From: Candidatus Magnetobacterium casense
GTDB taxonomy: Bacteria > Nitrospirota > Thermodesulfovibrionia > Thermodesulfovibrionales > Magnetobacteriaceae
DNA: 64,000 nucleotides
Assembly (NCBI RefSeq): GCF_000714715.1
Contig: NZ_JMFO01000008.1
Location: 51,891-115,890, forward strand
Reading direction: 5' to 3'
The position numbers were made by a program, and so were the translations under genes. Under the pieces are notes generated by a model. That model was not told the DNA's origin. It did not search any database and saw nothing but the letters and a program-made list of their open reading frames with translations. Shown here one piece after another: positions 1 through 8,102 of this stretch. Positions within the stretch are counted from its first letter, which is position 1. Each line of letters starts with the position of its first letter.

Positions 1-2383
1 CATATCATTCTACAGGCTCCTGGACCAGAAATACAGCACCAGCGCACATGACATAGAAAGCTACATAAGCCAAATACACTCACCCGTATTTCCGGACTCA
101 GCCCCCCTGCTGCGTGCCCTGTCGGGGGAGCACACAACCAGCAAACTCTCCGCCATCCTGACATACCTCGTCCAGCTCAAGGAGCTGATCCTCTCCGATC
201 AGGTCTATGAGGTCAGGGAAGACATCTACAGAAAGCGCCACATATCCACGGAGATACCCTCCATGTACGGCAGCTATCACGAGACCAAGTTTGACGCCCT
301 GGGACTGACCTTCCGCCTGGAATCCCTCGTAAACGTCCTGTTTGAGGAGCTGATCGAAGGCTTTGACTTTAAACTCATAACCCGTACCGTCCTCACCAAG
401 ATACACGAGTACCTCAAGCTATACAGACAGGCATTGAGCGTAGACGCTATCCCGCTGCGGGGGTTTGACAAGCAGCTCTATCTCCTGGAGAGCGCAATGA
501 GGATAAGGGGGTTTACATTTACGCAGTTCCTGGACATCTTTAAGGGCTTTTCACAGGTGGTCAGAAACATCGTAAGCGATAATTTTAACAACATCCACAA
601 GGAAAATCTAAAGACCGTTGTCGAACACACGACACCGGAGAGCTTGCTGCCCAAATACCTGATGCCCGCTTCCACGCCGGAGCAGAAGAGAGATATGCTC
701 CACAGGGTTTCAGAGATATTCCTCAGAGACACCATTGCAACGTCCCTGGGGCTGCAGAGTCTTGACCTGTTTATCACGAAAATACTAAACAGCCTCCACA
801 CGGAGGCAGAATATATCCCCGAGGACAAACACCACCTCCTGATCAGCTATAATCCCGTAAAGGCCGTCTGCTCGATTACCAATCCCACCGGTAATACCTC
901 CGACATAATCCATCTGGGCAACAAGGGGTTTAACCTGGTGAGAATGAAGACCCTTGGGCTTCCTATCCCTCCGGGGTTTATCATTACCTCGGATGTATTC
1001 AGGACACGGGAACTGTTTGACCTCTACCGGCCTGCCAATGAGCAGTTCAGGGAGAGGGTGGACAACGAACTTGCAAACTTGGAGAGGCTTACGGGAAGGT
1101 CTTTTGGTAATCCCGACAACCCCCTGCTCGTATCGGTGCGCAGCGGCTCTGCCATATCGCAGCCCGGCATGTTGGACTCCTACCTCAACGTGGGTATCAA
1201 CGAGGCCGTCGCTGAGGGGTTGATCAAAAAGACCGGCAATGAGTGGTTCGTCTGGGACTGTTACCGGAGGTTCCTGCAACACTACGGGATGTCGTTTGGG
1301 ATAGAACGAGACAGCTTTGACTTCATAATAAATGATTACAAGAAAAAATACGGCGTGGCCCTCAAAAAGGACCTCACGGCGCGGCAAATGAAGAGGATAG
1401 CCATTGCCTACAAGGACCGGGTCATAGCAAGTGGTGTTGCCATAGAGGAGTCGCCCAGGGAGCAGCTCTACGTGGCCATAGGCAAGGTGTTTGACTCCTG
1501 GAACACTGAAAAGGCAAAGGTCTACCGTCGCATAATCGGGATATCCGATGACTGGGGCACCTCCGTCACCGTCCAACTCATGGTCTATGGAAACATCAGT
1601 GCCAACTCCGGCTCCGGGGTGTTCTTTACGCACAGCCCGCGGGTGTCGCAGTATCTGCTGCGGCCATGCGGGGATTACGCCACCAGCGTCCAGGGTGACG
1701 ACGTGGTTGCGGGTCTGGTGCAGACCTGGCCGATATCCGCCCTGCAGGCGATTACCGAGGACAGACCGGTTGAGATGTCGCTGGAGAGGCGCTATCCGGT
1801 GGTCTACAAGAGGCTCGTTGACGTCGCACACAAGCTCATCTATGACCGGCAGTGGAATCCGCAGGATATAGAGTTCACGTTTGAGAGTCCCACGGTCGAT
1901 GACACATACATATTGCAGAGCAGGGACATGGAGATATCAGAGAGGCAGAGCGTCAAGGGGTTTGTCCTGACCCCGGAGATTTCAGCGAAATTGCTCGGTC
2001 ACGGCATTGGCGTCAGTGGTGGTGCGTTGTCGGGTCGGATTGTGTTTTCGATGGCGGACATTGAGCGTTTTCGCAAAAGTGAACCACAGACAGACCTCAT
2101 CCTGGTCAGGCGCGACACCGTCCCCGATGACATCCGTGAGGTATCGGCAACCGACGGCCTCTTAACGGCAAGGGGCGGGGCCACCAGTCATGCCTCCATT
2201 GTGGCCGGAAGGCTCGGAAAGACCTGTGTGGTGGGCTGTGCCGACATGGTCTGCATGGAGCGTGAGGGCAGGATGGCATTAAAGGGCAGGACGATGAATG
2301 CCGGTGACATTATAAGCATAGATGGCTACAGTGGCGCTATTTATGATGGCCCGATAGAGATAAGAGAGGTGGAGGGTTTATAG
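1..2383 (+). CDS. PEP/pyruvate-binding phosphotransfer protein, 5' end outside window
   Basis: The frame is open from base 2, so the start codon lies upstream; an ATG at 263 is internal. The centre resembles the ATP-grasp (PEP/pyruvate-binding) domain of pyruvate phosphate dikinase and PEP synthase, with motifs such as VSVRSGSAISQPGM and the NSGSGVFFT stretch. The C-terminus is the swivelling phosphohistidine domain: TARGGATSHASIVAGRLGK holds the expected catalytic His, and DIISIDGYSGAIYDG closes it. The protein ends there, so the C-terminal TIM-barrel PEP-binding domain of true PPDK/PpsA is missing. It may transfer phosphate to another acceptor or act with a separate barrel subunit. The first 250 or so residues are helical and not recognised. 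The family is clear; the substrate is not. Confidence 0.85.
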   Translation, partial: ISFYRLLDQKYSTSAHDIESYISQIHSPVFPDSAPLLRALSGEHTTSKLSAILTYLVQLKELILSDQVYEVREDIYRKRHISTEIPSMYGSYHETKFDALGLTFRLESLVNVLFEELIEGFDFKLITRTVLTKIHEYLKLYRQALSVDAIPLRGFDKQLYLLESAMRIRGFTFTQFLDIFKGFSQVVRNIVSDNFNNIHKENLKTVVEHTTPESLLPKYLMPASTPEQKRDMLHRVSEIFLRDTIATSLGLQSLDLFITKILNSLHTEAEYIPEDKHHLLISYNPVKAVCSITNPTGNTSDIIHLGNKGFNLVRMKTLGLPIPPGFIITSDVFRTRELFDLYRPANEQFRERVDNELANLERLTGRSFGNPDNPLLVSVRSGSAISQPGMLDSYLNVGINEAVAEGLIKKTGNEWFVWDCYRRFLQHYGMSFGIERDSFDFIINDYKKKYGVALKKDLTARQMKRIAIAYKDRVIASGVAIEESPREQLYVAIGKVFDSWNTEKAKVYRRIIGISDDWGTSVTVQLMVYGNISANSGSGVFFTHSPRVSQYLLRPCGDYATSVQGDDVVAGLVQTWPISALQAITEDRPVEMSLERRYPVVYKRLVDVAHKLIYDRQWNPQDIEFTFESPTVDDTYILQSRDMEISERQSVKGFVLTPEISAKLLGHGIGVSGGALSGRIVFSMADIERFRKSEPQTDLILVRRDTVPDDIREVSATDGLLTARGGATSHASIVAGRLGKTCVVGCADMVCMEREGRMALKGRTMNAGDIISIDGYSGAIYDGPIEIREVEGL

Positions 2384-2438
2384 GAATCAGCAACATGTTC
2401 AGATTGTTTGTTTGATATCCTAACTGCATGGCATATAA

Positions 2439-2654
2439 ATGGAATTCCCTGTTATCATAAACAAAACCGAATACGGTTATGACGCACATTGTCCGCTCCT
2501 CAGAGGATGCCATAGCCAGGGGGATACCCTTGAAGAGGCACAGGAAAATATTAAAGATGCCATAAAGACTTACCTTGCAATGATAGAGACTGAGCTAAAG
2601 GACAATACACTCAAGCTCACACAACAGCCATTGCTTGTTCGTTTTGGATTATGA
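2439..2654 (+). CDS. HicB-like (UPF0150) antitoxin-type protein, orphan
   Basis: A 71-residue protein with the HicB/UPF0150 fold pattern: an N-terminal strand (FPVIINKTEYGYDAHCP), a LRGCHSQGDTLEEAQENIKDAI core and a helix. HicB proteins bind and neutralise HicA RNases and repress their own operon. No hicA lies beside it on the same strand. Its last 38 bp overlap, tail to tail, the end of the minus-strand hicB. No Shine-Dalgarno is visible before the ATG. It may be an orphan antitoxin. Confidence 0.7.
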   Translation: MEFPVIINKTEYGYDAHCPLLRGCHSQGDTLEEAQENIKDAIKTYLAMIETELKDNTLKLTQQPLLVRFGL

Positions 2655-2862
2655 TCTTAGGATTGGGATTTATCTGTGGAACTGGGAGCCCTTCTTCTTC
2701 CAGCAGGGCTACATGCTCTTTCATACCACACTTAGCCTTGTATATGCAGTCTTCAATAGAATATCCTATTCCAGTGAATCCCTCTAAGTCAGGGGAGTAA
2801 AACCCGAAATAATCCGGCTCATCCGTCGCTTCAATTACAATCGTGTAGTCTAAGTCTATCAT
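2617..2862 (-). CDS. hicB: HicB family antitoxin
   Basis: An 81-residue HicB-type protein (YTIVIEATDEPDYFGFYSP, then LEGFTGIGYSIEDCIYKAK) ending in a short basic/hydrophobic tail. It lies 21 bp downstream of the hicA-like gene on the same strand, giving toxin-antitoxin order in one operon. Its 3' end overlaps the convergent orphan hicB-like gene by 38 bp, so transcripts from the two strands are antisense to each other there. The antitoxin role follows from family and context. Confidence 0.75.
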   Translation of the reverse strand: MIDLDYTIVIEATDEPDYFGFYSPDLEGFTGIGYSIEDCIYKAKCGMKEHVALLEEEGLPVPQINPNPKIIIQNEQAMAVV

Positions 2863-2883
2863 CTTTTACCTGCAATATTTGAT

Positions 2884-3072
2884 TCAATCTTTTATGCCTG
2901 CCGCCTTTAATATGGCATCACAAGTACCGGTTGGAACTTCTTTTGACCCGTGATAATCGACTCTAATTAATCTTTCCCAACCTGTTTTACCATAATACCT
3001 TACTGAACCTTTTTCTTTTATCACCCTAAAACCGTTTACTTTTAAAAGCCTTGTTAATTCGCTGAAAGTCAT
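2884..3072 (-). CDS. hicA: HicA-like toxin lacking the usual catalytic His
   Basis: A 62-residue HicA-type protein, a small double-stranded-RNA-binding-like fold that cleaves mRNA. The conserved second half VDYHGSKEVPTGT and the terminal AILKAAGI helix are intact. At the usual G-S-H catalytic site the sequence reads GSVRYY (about residues 22-27), so the canonical His is a Val. The protein may belong to a HicA subfamily with altered chemistry or may have lost activity. It is the first gene of the hicA-hicB pair on the minus strand. Confidence 0.7.
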   Translation of the reverse strand: MTFSELTRLLKVNGFRVIKEKGSVRYYGKTGWERLIRVDYHGSKEVPTGTCDAILKAAGIKD

Positions 3073-3196
3073 TTTTTAATCTTGCTACGTTTAATATTTC
3101 TTGATACTCAGATTGTATGCCAATATTTTAACAAATAACTTTATTTTTTTATCCCTCCTTATCCTAAGCTTCATTTGGTTCCTTCTCATTTCATAT

Positions 3197-3225
3197 ATTT
3201 TATAACATAAGAAAAGTAAAGTCAA
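3197..3225 (-). promoter_or_regulatory. Putative sigma-70 promoter for hicAB
   Basis: On the minus strand TTGACT (3225-3220) and TAAAAT (3202-3197) are 17 bp apart and point at hicA. The predicted start near 3190 would leave a leader of about 118 nt. This comes from matching the consensus only. Confidence 0.35.
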
Positions 3226-3283
3226 TAGACCCTTCTTGCTGTGACAAGTGCCTTAGCATGTAGTTGACAATGTTTCCATTCTT

Positions 3284-5446
3284 ATGATAGCTTATTATTG
3301 TTTTCCTATGGAAGAAAAAAAGGACCGTGTATATGTGGTTGGGGCACTCAGGAAGTGTGGTGAGTCTACCGGTATTGGCTGTATACTGCGAGAGATATAT
3401 GGCAGTCGTCTGGTCTTTGAGACAGTTTGGGATATACGGGAGTTACAATCTTATATTGCCGGTAATCAGAGGGATATCCGCTATGATCTGGTGGTGTTTG
3501 ACCGGTGGCCGGTTGGTTTTGATGGCGGGATGCTCGGTGCAATGATATCAGACTGGCGTGGTGTACCCTTTGTAATGATAGTAGACGACGCCAATGATGT
3601 GCGTATTGACAGGGCACTGCGGGCGGGGGTCAGTGCAATCCTCAAGACCCCGTTGACTTATGAATCTGTGGCTTTAATGATTACACCGCTATCCAGGAAA
3701 CTTGATCGCAGAAGACATGCCATGGAAAAACTCCATGAACATGTCCCGGGTGACAGTGCTTGTATGGAAAAGCTCTATGCCCTGCTGGAGCTGTCACGAG
3801 CCATTGGTTTTGAGATAGAGATCGAAAACCTGCTCGATGTCATTGTTAAAAAGACAACGGATGTGATGGATGCAGAGCGCACCACGCTGTTCATATACGA
3901 TGAGTCCCGAAACGAACTAAAGAGCAGGATCGCAGAGGGACTGGCAGGTATCAGAGAGATTCGTCTGCCTGTGGGTCAGGGCATAGCCGGGGACGTGGCC
4001 AAACACCGCAAGACCGTAAACATCCCAGATGCGTATTCAGATGAACGTTTCAACATCGAGGTTGACTGTCGCACGGGTTATCGTACACGTTCGGTGCTCT
4101 GCAGCGCCATCGTTGGCAGCAATAAGACCCTGATGGGCGTCATACAGGTGATCAACAAAAAGGGCGACAACGGAACAAACGGCAACGTTAAAAACTTCGG
4201 CGAACAGGATGAACGCCTGCTTGAAATACTGTGCGGACATGCGGCAGTGGCCCTGGAGCGGATCAAGCTCACGGAGGCATGCCTTGAGAAAAGGCGCATT
4301 GAGGAATCCCTGCGTGTGGCACACGATATACAGATGAACATGGTTCCGAGGGTTTCCCTGCCCCTGCTCAACCGTGGCATAGACCTGCATTGTTGCATGA
4401 AGGCGGCACGGGATGTGGGCGGTGACTTCTACGACTTCTTCTTTGTTGACCATGACAGACTGTGCCTGACTATTGGTGATGTATCAGGCAAGGGGGTACC
4501 GGCGGCGTTGTTTATGGTAAAGGCCATGACGCTCTTAAAATCCACCGTACAGACCGGTGTGACCCCTGAGGTGGCATTGACTATCGTAAACCGTGAGCTA
4601 TGCACGGACAACCGCTCATACATGTTTGTGACCGTGTTCCTGGGCATCTTTGATCTTGGCACGGGATATCTCAGGTACTCCAACGGCGGTCATAATCCAC
4701 CCTATTTGCTCTGCAACAACGGCATATCGCCAGTAACTGGGGCAGTAGGCCCGGCCTTGGGCGTGCTTGAGGATACCCTGTACGAGTCCTCTGAGGTGGA
4801 AATCGCCCCGGGAAGTTCGTTGTTTATGTACACCGATGGCATTGAGGATTCCAGGGATACAGAGGGCGGTTTTTTTTCCATCGGGCGGGTCGAACAATTG
4901 CTGTATGAAAACCGCACGTTGTCAGCCGAAAGACTCGTTACCGCCATCCTTGACGCCGTAGATGAGTTTTCGGAAGACGCCCCCCAGGCTGATGACATCA
5001 CGGTGCTGGCCATGAGAAAGCTGTCATCCCCAAAACGCTTCGAACTAACCCTGACAGGCGGACTTGAAAACATACCGGCAATCGTGGACTTCATTGCGGA
5101 GTCGTCCCAATCCCTTGGCCTGAGCGAAGACATCGGGTTTGACTCAAAACTGGCCGTTGAGGAGGCATGCACAAACATTATAAAATACGCATATGATGAC
5201 CCCCAACAAGCATGGATCAATCTCAGCGTTGCACTGACGGACGACAAACTCGTAATCACCATCAGGGACAAAGGACGTCCCTTTGACTATGACTCCGTGC
5301 CTGCCCCGAACCTTACCTCTAACCTTGCAGACAGAAAACCTGGTGGCATGGGTATACACTTTATAAGGCAAATAATGGAGGAGATGAGTTACGAACACAA
5401 AAATGGCATAGGAGTGCTGACACTCATCAAAGACCTGATGCAATAA
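3284..5446 (+). CDS. Receiver-like/GAF/SpoIIE phosphatase with C-terminal anti-sigma-type kinase domain
   Basis: A 720-residue signalling protein. Residues about 15-140 look like a receiver domain (Asp in YDLVVFD near residue 73, Lys in ILKTPLT). A GAF domain follows at about 168-325. A SpoIIE/RsbU PP2C phosphatase covers about 345-570, with metal-binding motifs DVGGDFYDFF, GDVSGKGVPAALF and YTDGIEDS. The end is an RsbW-like HATPase (LAVEEACTNIIKYAYDDP, then GGMGIHFIRQIMEEM). Having phosphatase and switch kinase in one chain suggests both directions of a partner switch acting on the STAS protein encoded 19 bp downstream. Neither ATG 3284 nor ATG 3308 (MEEKKDRV) has a clear ribosome site. A TTGACA at 3264 with a weak -10 18 bp later would favour 3308. 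Confidence 0.9.
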   Translation: MIAYYCFPMEEKKDRVYVVGALRKCGESTGIGCILREIYGSRLVFETVWDIRELQSYIAGNQRDIRYDLVVFDRWPVGFDGGMLGAMISDWRGVPFVMIVDDANDVRIDRALRAGVSAILKTPLTYESVALMITPLSRKLDRRRHAMEKLHEHVPGDSACMEKLYALLELSRAIGFEIEIENLLDVIVKKTTDVMDAERTTLFIYDESRNELKSRIAEGLAGIREIRLPVGQGIAGDVAKHRKTVNIPDAYSDERFNIEVDCRTGYRTRSVLCSAIVGSNKTLMGVIQVINKKGDNGTNGNVKNFGEQDERLLEILCGHAAVALERIKLTEACLEKRRIEESLRVAHDIQMNMVPRVSLPLLNRGIDLHCCMKAARDVGGDFYDFFFVDHDRLCLTIGDVSGKGVPAALFMVKAMTLLKSTVQTGVTPEVALTIVNRELCTDNRSYMFVTVFLGIFDLGTGYLRYSNGGHNPPYLLCNNGISPVTGAVGPALGVLEDTLYESSEVEIAPGSSLFMYTDGIEDSRDTEGGFFSIGRVEQLLYENRTLSAERLVTAILDAVDEFSEDAPQADDITVLAMRKLSSPKRFELTLTGGLENIPAIVDFIAESSQSLGLSEDIGFDSKLAVEEACTNIIKYAYDDPQQAWINLSVALTDDKLVITIRDKGRPFDYDSVPAPNLTSNLADRKPGGMGIHFIRQIMEEMSYEHKNGIGVLTLIKDLMQ

Positions 5447-5465
5447 CTATCAAAATGGAGGAAAT

Positions 5466-5804
5466 ATGGAAATCCTGACCAGTAAAAAAAACAACGCAAC
5501 GATTATGGCCATAAAAGGTAGTCTCGACAGCTCCACCGCACGACAGTTCGCCAGTACCATTGAGCAGTGTATGGCCAATGGAGAGACGCGCTTTATAATT
5601 AACGTAAGCGGTCTGAAGTTTATCTCCAGCGCCGGCCTCAGCAGCTTTATCGCACCGGCAAAAAAGCTCCAGGGGCAGGGGGGAAAACTCCTCTTTGTTG
5701 CCATGACGGAACGCATAGAGAGGATATTTAAAATGGCCGGCTTTTACAACACCCTCTTTAGTGTCTACGACTCCGAGGAGACAGCATTGAAATATCTTGA
5801 ATAA
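5466..5804 (+). CDS. STAS-domain anti-sigma factor antagonist
   Basis: A 112-residue single STAS domain of the SpoIIAA/RsbV type. The phosphorylatable Ser lies in the conserved ISSAGLSSF motif near residues 57-64. Such proteins are phosphorylated by an RsbW-type kinase and dephosphorylated by a SpoIIE-type phosphatase, switching partners to free a target. It sits 19 bp after the phosphatase/kinase gene and has a strong GGAGGA ribosome site. The two genes probably form a partner-switching module. No sigma factor lies nearby, so the output is unknown. Confidence 0.92.
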   Translation: MEILTSKKNNATIMAIKGSLDSSTARQFASTIEQCMANGETRFIINVSGLKFISSAGLSSFIAPAKKLQGQGGKLLFVAMTERIERIFKMAGFYNTLFSVYDSEETALKYLE

Positions 5805-5840
5805 GCTCAGAGGCTGGTTTGGGGCTTAGGAGTCCCTGAG

Positions 5841-5870
5841 TTGATAGCGTGTCGTGGTTACTGATACAAT
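5841..5870 (+). promoter_or_regulatory. Putative promoter giving a leaderless CNNM/CBS mRNA
   Basis: TTGATA (5841-5846) and TACAAT (5865-5870) have an 18-bp spacer. The TTG start codon of the next gene begins 7 nt after the -10 box, so transcription would begin at about the start codon. No Shine-Dalgarno is present, which fits leaderless translation. Confidence 0.45.
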
Positions 5871-5877
5871 ATAAAAG

Positions 5878-6882
5878 TTGATATATCTTATAATAGTCCT
5901 GTTGCTTTTGCTGTCTGCGTTGTTTGCGGCTTTAACAAACGGTCTGCTGGGTTTAAGCGCAACCGAGTTGGAACGTAAAATTAAGCTGGGTGACAGGGAT
6001 GCAAGGAAGGTTTATGCAGTAAGAAAGAAGGGCAATCAGTTGTTGTGTACCTTGGTGCTTGGCAACGTTGCCGTTAACAGTGCGCTTTCAATATTTTGGA
6101 CTACGGTAGTGAATAGTTTTATTGCCGGAGTTATTGCCACTTCTTTGATTGTAATCTTTGGAGAAATTTTGCCTATAGCCATGATCACACGGTATCCATT
6201 AAAGATTGGGGCAAGATCAATATGGCTGGTGAAGGTCTTTATGTTTATTTTATACCCGGTTGCCTATCCGCTTTCGAGGCTGCTTGACAGGGCATTGGGT
6301 GCCGAGGTGCCAACCGTGTGGAGCAAACAGGAGCTTAAGGAAATCATCAAGTTTCACGAGGACCGCCCGGAGTCCAGCGTCGATGCCAACGAAGAGCGAA
6401 TCATACTTGGGGCGCTTTCGTACTCGGACAAGATCGCTGCCGATATCATGACCCCACGCTCCATCCTGTTCAGCCTCGAAGTAAATGCCATCCTGGATGA
6501 CAAGACCCTTTCGGAGGTCAAGGCAAACGGTTTTACCAGAATCCCCGTCTACAGGGACAAGTCCGACAACATAATCGGTTTGCTCTATGCCAAGGACCTC
6601 ATAGCCGTAGAGCCTGACTCCAGTGTCTCAGACGTCTACAGACACGACAAGGTGCTGATCATCCCCGAGACCAAAAAACTCGGCCCCCTGATGAACGAAC
6701 TAATACAGGGCAGAAATCACCTCGCCGTCGTCTATGACGAGTACGGCATGTTGGTTGGCATCGTCACACTTGAGGACATCGTCGAGGAGATCATGAAGGT
6801 GGAGATCGTCGATGAGGCAGACAACATCGTTGACCTGCGTCTGGAGGCCAGCAAAAGGGCACAGAAATACCTCCACAAATAA
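5878..6882 (+). CDS. CNNM transmembrane/CBS-pair protein (CorC/HlyC-like)
   Basis: A 334-residue protein with several N-terminal membrane segments (about residues 1-130, the CNNM/DUF21 region) and a C-terminal pair of CBS domains (about 190-315, ending in DEYGMLVGIVTLEDIVEEI). The family is linked to divalent cation transport or homeostasis. The protein stops soon after the second CBS and lacks the extra transporter-associated domain of longer CorC/HlyC members. Translation is predicted from TTG. The 3' end is followed by the R1 element. Confidence 0.85.
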   Translation: MIYLIIVLLLLLSALFAALTNGLLGLSATELERKIKLGDRDARKVYAVRKKGNQLLCTLVLGNVAVNSALSIFWTTVVNSFIAGVIATSLIVIFGEILPIAMITRYPLKIGARSIWLVKVFMFILYPVAYPLSRLLDRALGAEVPTVWSKQELKEIIKFHEDRPESSVDANEERIILGALSYSDKIAADIMTPRSILFSLEVNAILDDKTLSEVKANGFTRIPVYRDKSDNIIGLLYAKDLIAVEPDSSVSDVYRHDKVLIIPETKKLGPLMNELIQGRNHLAVVYDEYGMLVGIVTLEDIVEEIMKVEIVDEADNIVDLRLEASKRAQKYLHK

Positions 6883-6902
6883 CTGCAAATAATGAAATCA
6901 AC

Positions 6903-7151
6903 GTATTCTCTTTATATTTCACGGTAACTATACTTTTACGCGTCCTGGATTCCTGGTCAAGCCAGGAATGACCCCTGTTCGAGCCAGGGGCAGGCACACT
7001 TGAAGAACGCCTATAAATGTCATTCCTGCGTAAGCAGGAATCCATGCCTTTTACCGTGAAAATACATTTTCATGTGCGGGGGTGAATATGCTCCCTATTC
7101 ATGAGGGTTTAACCGGGAAATAAATTTTACCCTGCTTTTTTAAGAGGATAA
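6903..7151. mobile_element. R1 MITE-like element, copy A
   Basis: About 249 bp between imperfect terminal inverted repeats: GTATTCTCTTTATATTTCAC at the left, and at the right a sequence whose complement begins TATCCTCTTAAAAAAGCAGG. Inside are two palindromes built on TTCCTGGTCAAGCCAGGAA and CATTCCTGCGTAAGCAGGAA. Copy C at 28644-28834 is largely its reverse complement and copy B lies at 17335-17501. No coding capacity is seen. Together with R3 it fills the gene-free stretch 6883-7464. Confidence 0.7.
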
Positions 7152-7180
7152 TGTCATATTCCAATTTATGCAACTAAAGA

Positions 7181-7341
7181 TGTCTGAACCACGATTTAGC
7201 GGCTTGGCGACTGTAAGGAGCGATTTGATTATCGGGGATTATCAGGATTAGGATAAAGGCATTCCTTAATTTTTTTCCTGTAAATCCTTTAATCTGCCCT
7301 GCGACCGTCGGAAGCAACGTGATCAATCCCTGGTTCAGACA
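7181..7341. repeat. R3 element bounded by TGTCTGAACC/GGTTCAGACA, copy 1
   Basis: A 161-bp segment starts TGTCTGAACC and ends with its exact inverse GGTTCAGACA. It contains A/T-rich blocks such as GATTATCAGGATTAGG and CCTGTAAATCC. The reverse complement of 25350-25496 has the same ends and internal blocks, so this is a dispersed non-coding repeat. Both copies lie close to DUF1566 genes. Confidence 0.65.
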
Positions 7342-7409
7342 ATCCCTATGTTTACTTAAACGTGATATTGTCAAATTACATAGGCGCCTTAGTACAGTTA
7401 CGGTTTGTC

Positions 7410-7438
7410 AAAAAAAATTCGACAGGGCTCCGCCCTGT
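7410..7438 (-). terminator. Rho-independent terminator after the DUF1566 gene
   Basis: On the minus strand, 26 nt after the DUF1566 stop codon, a 7-bp stem ACAGGGC/GCCCTGT with a 3-nt loop is followed by CGAA and a run of eight T. It would end the vWA/PP2C/kinase/DUF1566 transcript. A hairpin shortly after the variable region is also a feature of retroelement-diversified genes. Confidence 0.65.
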
Positions 7439-7464
7439 ACCCAAATAACCAAATGACCCAATCA

Positions 7465-8055
7465 TCAATGTCCGGAACGAACTGGCCATACATAGCTGAG
7501 GTTGGACCTGTGGTTGGCGCCGACGACGCCGACGCCCATGTAGACGAACCAAGCGAGGGACGTATCGCTAGCGACGGTCGTAGATGACCAGTAGCCGCCC
7601 GATGGCACATTTGTAAAGCCAGCATTAACAAGCAATGATGCAACATCAACAGCCACACCGTTACAATATCCCCTTTTGCCATTACTCAACATTTTATCTA
7701 AACCCACCTGAGACCCGTCTTTCCTACAAAGGGTATACAACTCTTGGATAGTAGGCAACCGCCAGTCTATGTAACCATACGTACCAGCCCCGGTGTTCAT
7801 CGAGGCGACATAGTCTAACGCCCCTTGCCAAGTCTTCCAACCTACAAAATTAGCGTCTTTTGTCCACATCAGTCCGGTTGATGTATCAGTTATTGTTTGG
7901 TCGCCGTTGTCCACAAACCTTGTGGGTGTGCGCATGGGCTGTGGTTTAACTGCTTGCTGGGTGGATGCGGATACACTCATGCTGGTGCCGCAGTAGGGAC
8001 AAAATTTACCCGGCTTGCTAATGTCTCTGCCACATTGGAAATTAGGACACTTCAT
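7465..8055 (-). CDS. Zinc-ribbon plus DUF1566 (Lcl C-terminal, lectin-like) protein
   Basis: A 196-residue protein. Residues 1-24 form a zinc ribbon (CPNFQCGRD then FCPYCGTS). Residues about 43-196 form one DUF1566 domain with hallmark motifs TGLMWTKDA, YIDWRLPTIQELY, GGYWSSTT and SYVWPVRSG. There is no signal peptide, so it is probably cytoplasmic, unlike the secreted DUF1566 protein at 25544. It lies 47 bp after the kinase gene with a GGAGGG ribosome site and ends the four-gene operon. Its ribbon resembles the one ending the kinase, which hints at co-assembly. The C-terminal 40 codons (7472-7590) are dominated by NNC codons, as in diversity-generating retroelement targets. Function unknown; ligand binding is an inference from the fold. 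Confidence 0.8.
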   Translation of the reverse strand: MKCPNFQCGRDISKPGKFCPYCGTSMSVSASTQQAVKPQPMRTPTRFVDNGDQTITDTSTGLMWTKDANFVGWKTWQGALDYVASMNTGAGTYGYIDWRLPTIQELYTLCRKDGSQVGLDKMLSNGKRGYCNGVAVDVASLLVNAGFTNVPSGGYWSSTTVASDTSLAWFVYMGVGVVGANHRSNLSYVWPVRSGH

Positions 8056-8102
8056 CTCTTAAATCCCTCCAATATTTATCAGTGCTTTAAATTCTATCTC
8101 TC

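Noticed and set aside
785..1831. Long open frame on the minus strand inside the PEP-binding gene
   Set aside because: It is an antisense shadow with no family match; the same holds for long antisense frames within ychF, glgE and larC.
7383..7464. Retroelement template repeat next to the DUF1566 gene
   Set aside because: The short downstream region has no second copy of the variable segment and no reverse transcriptase gene is present in the window.
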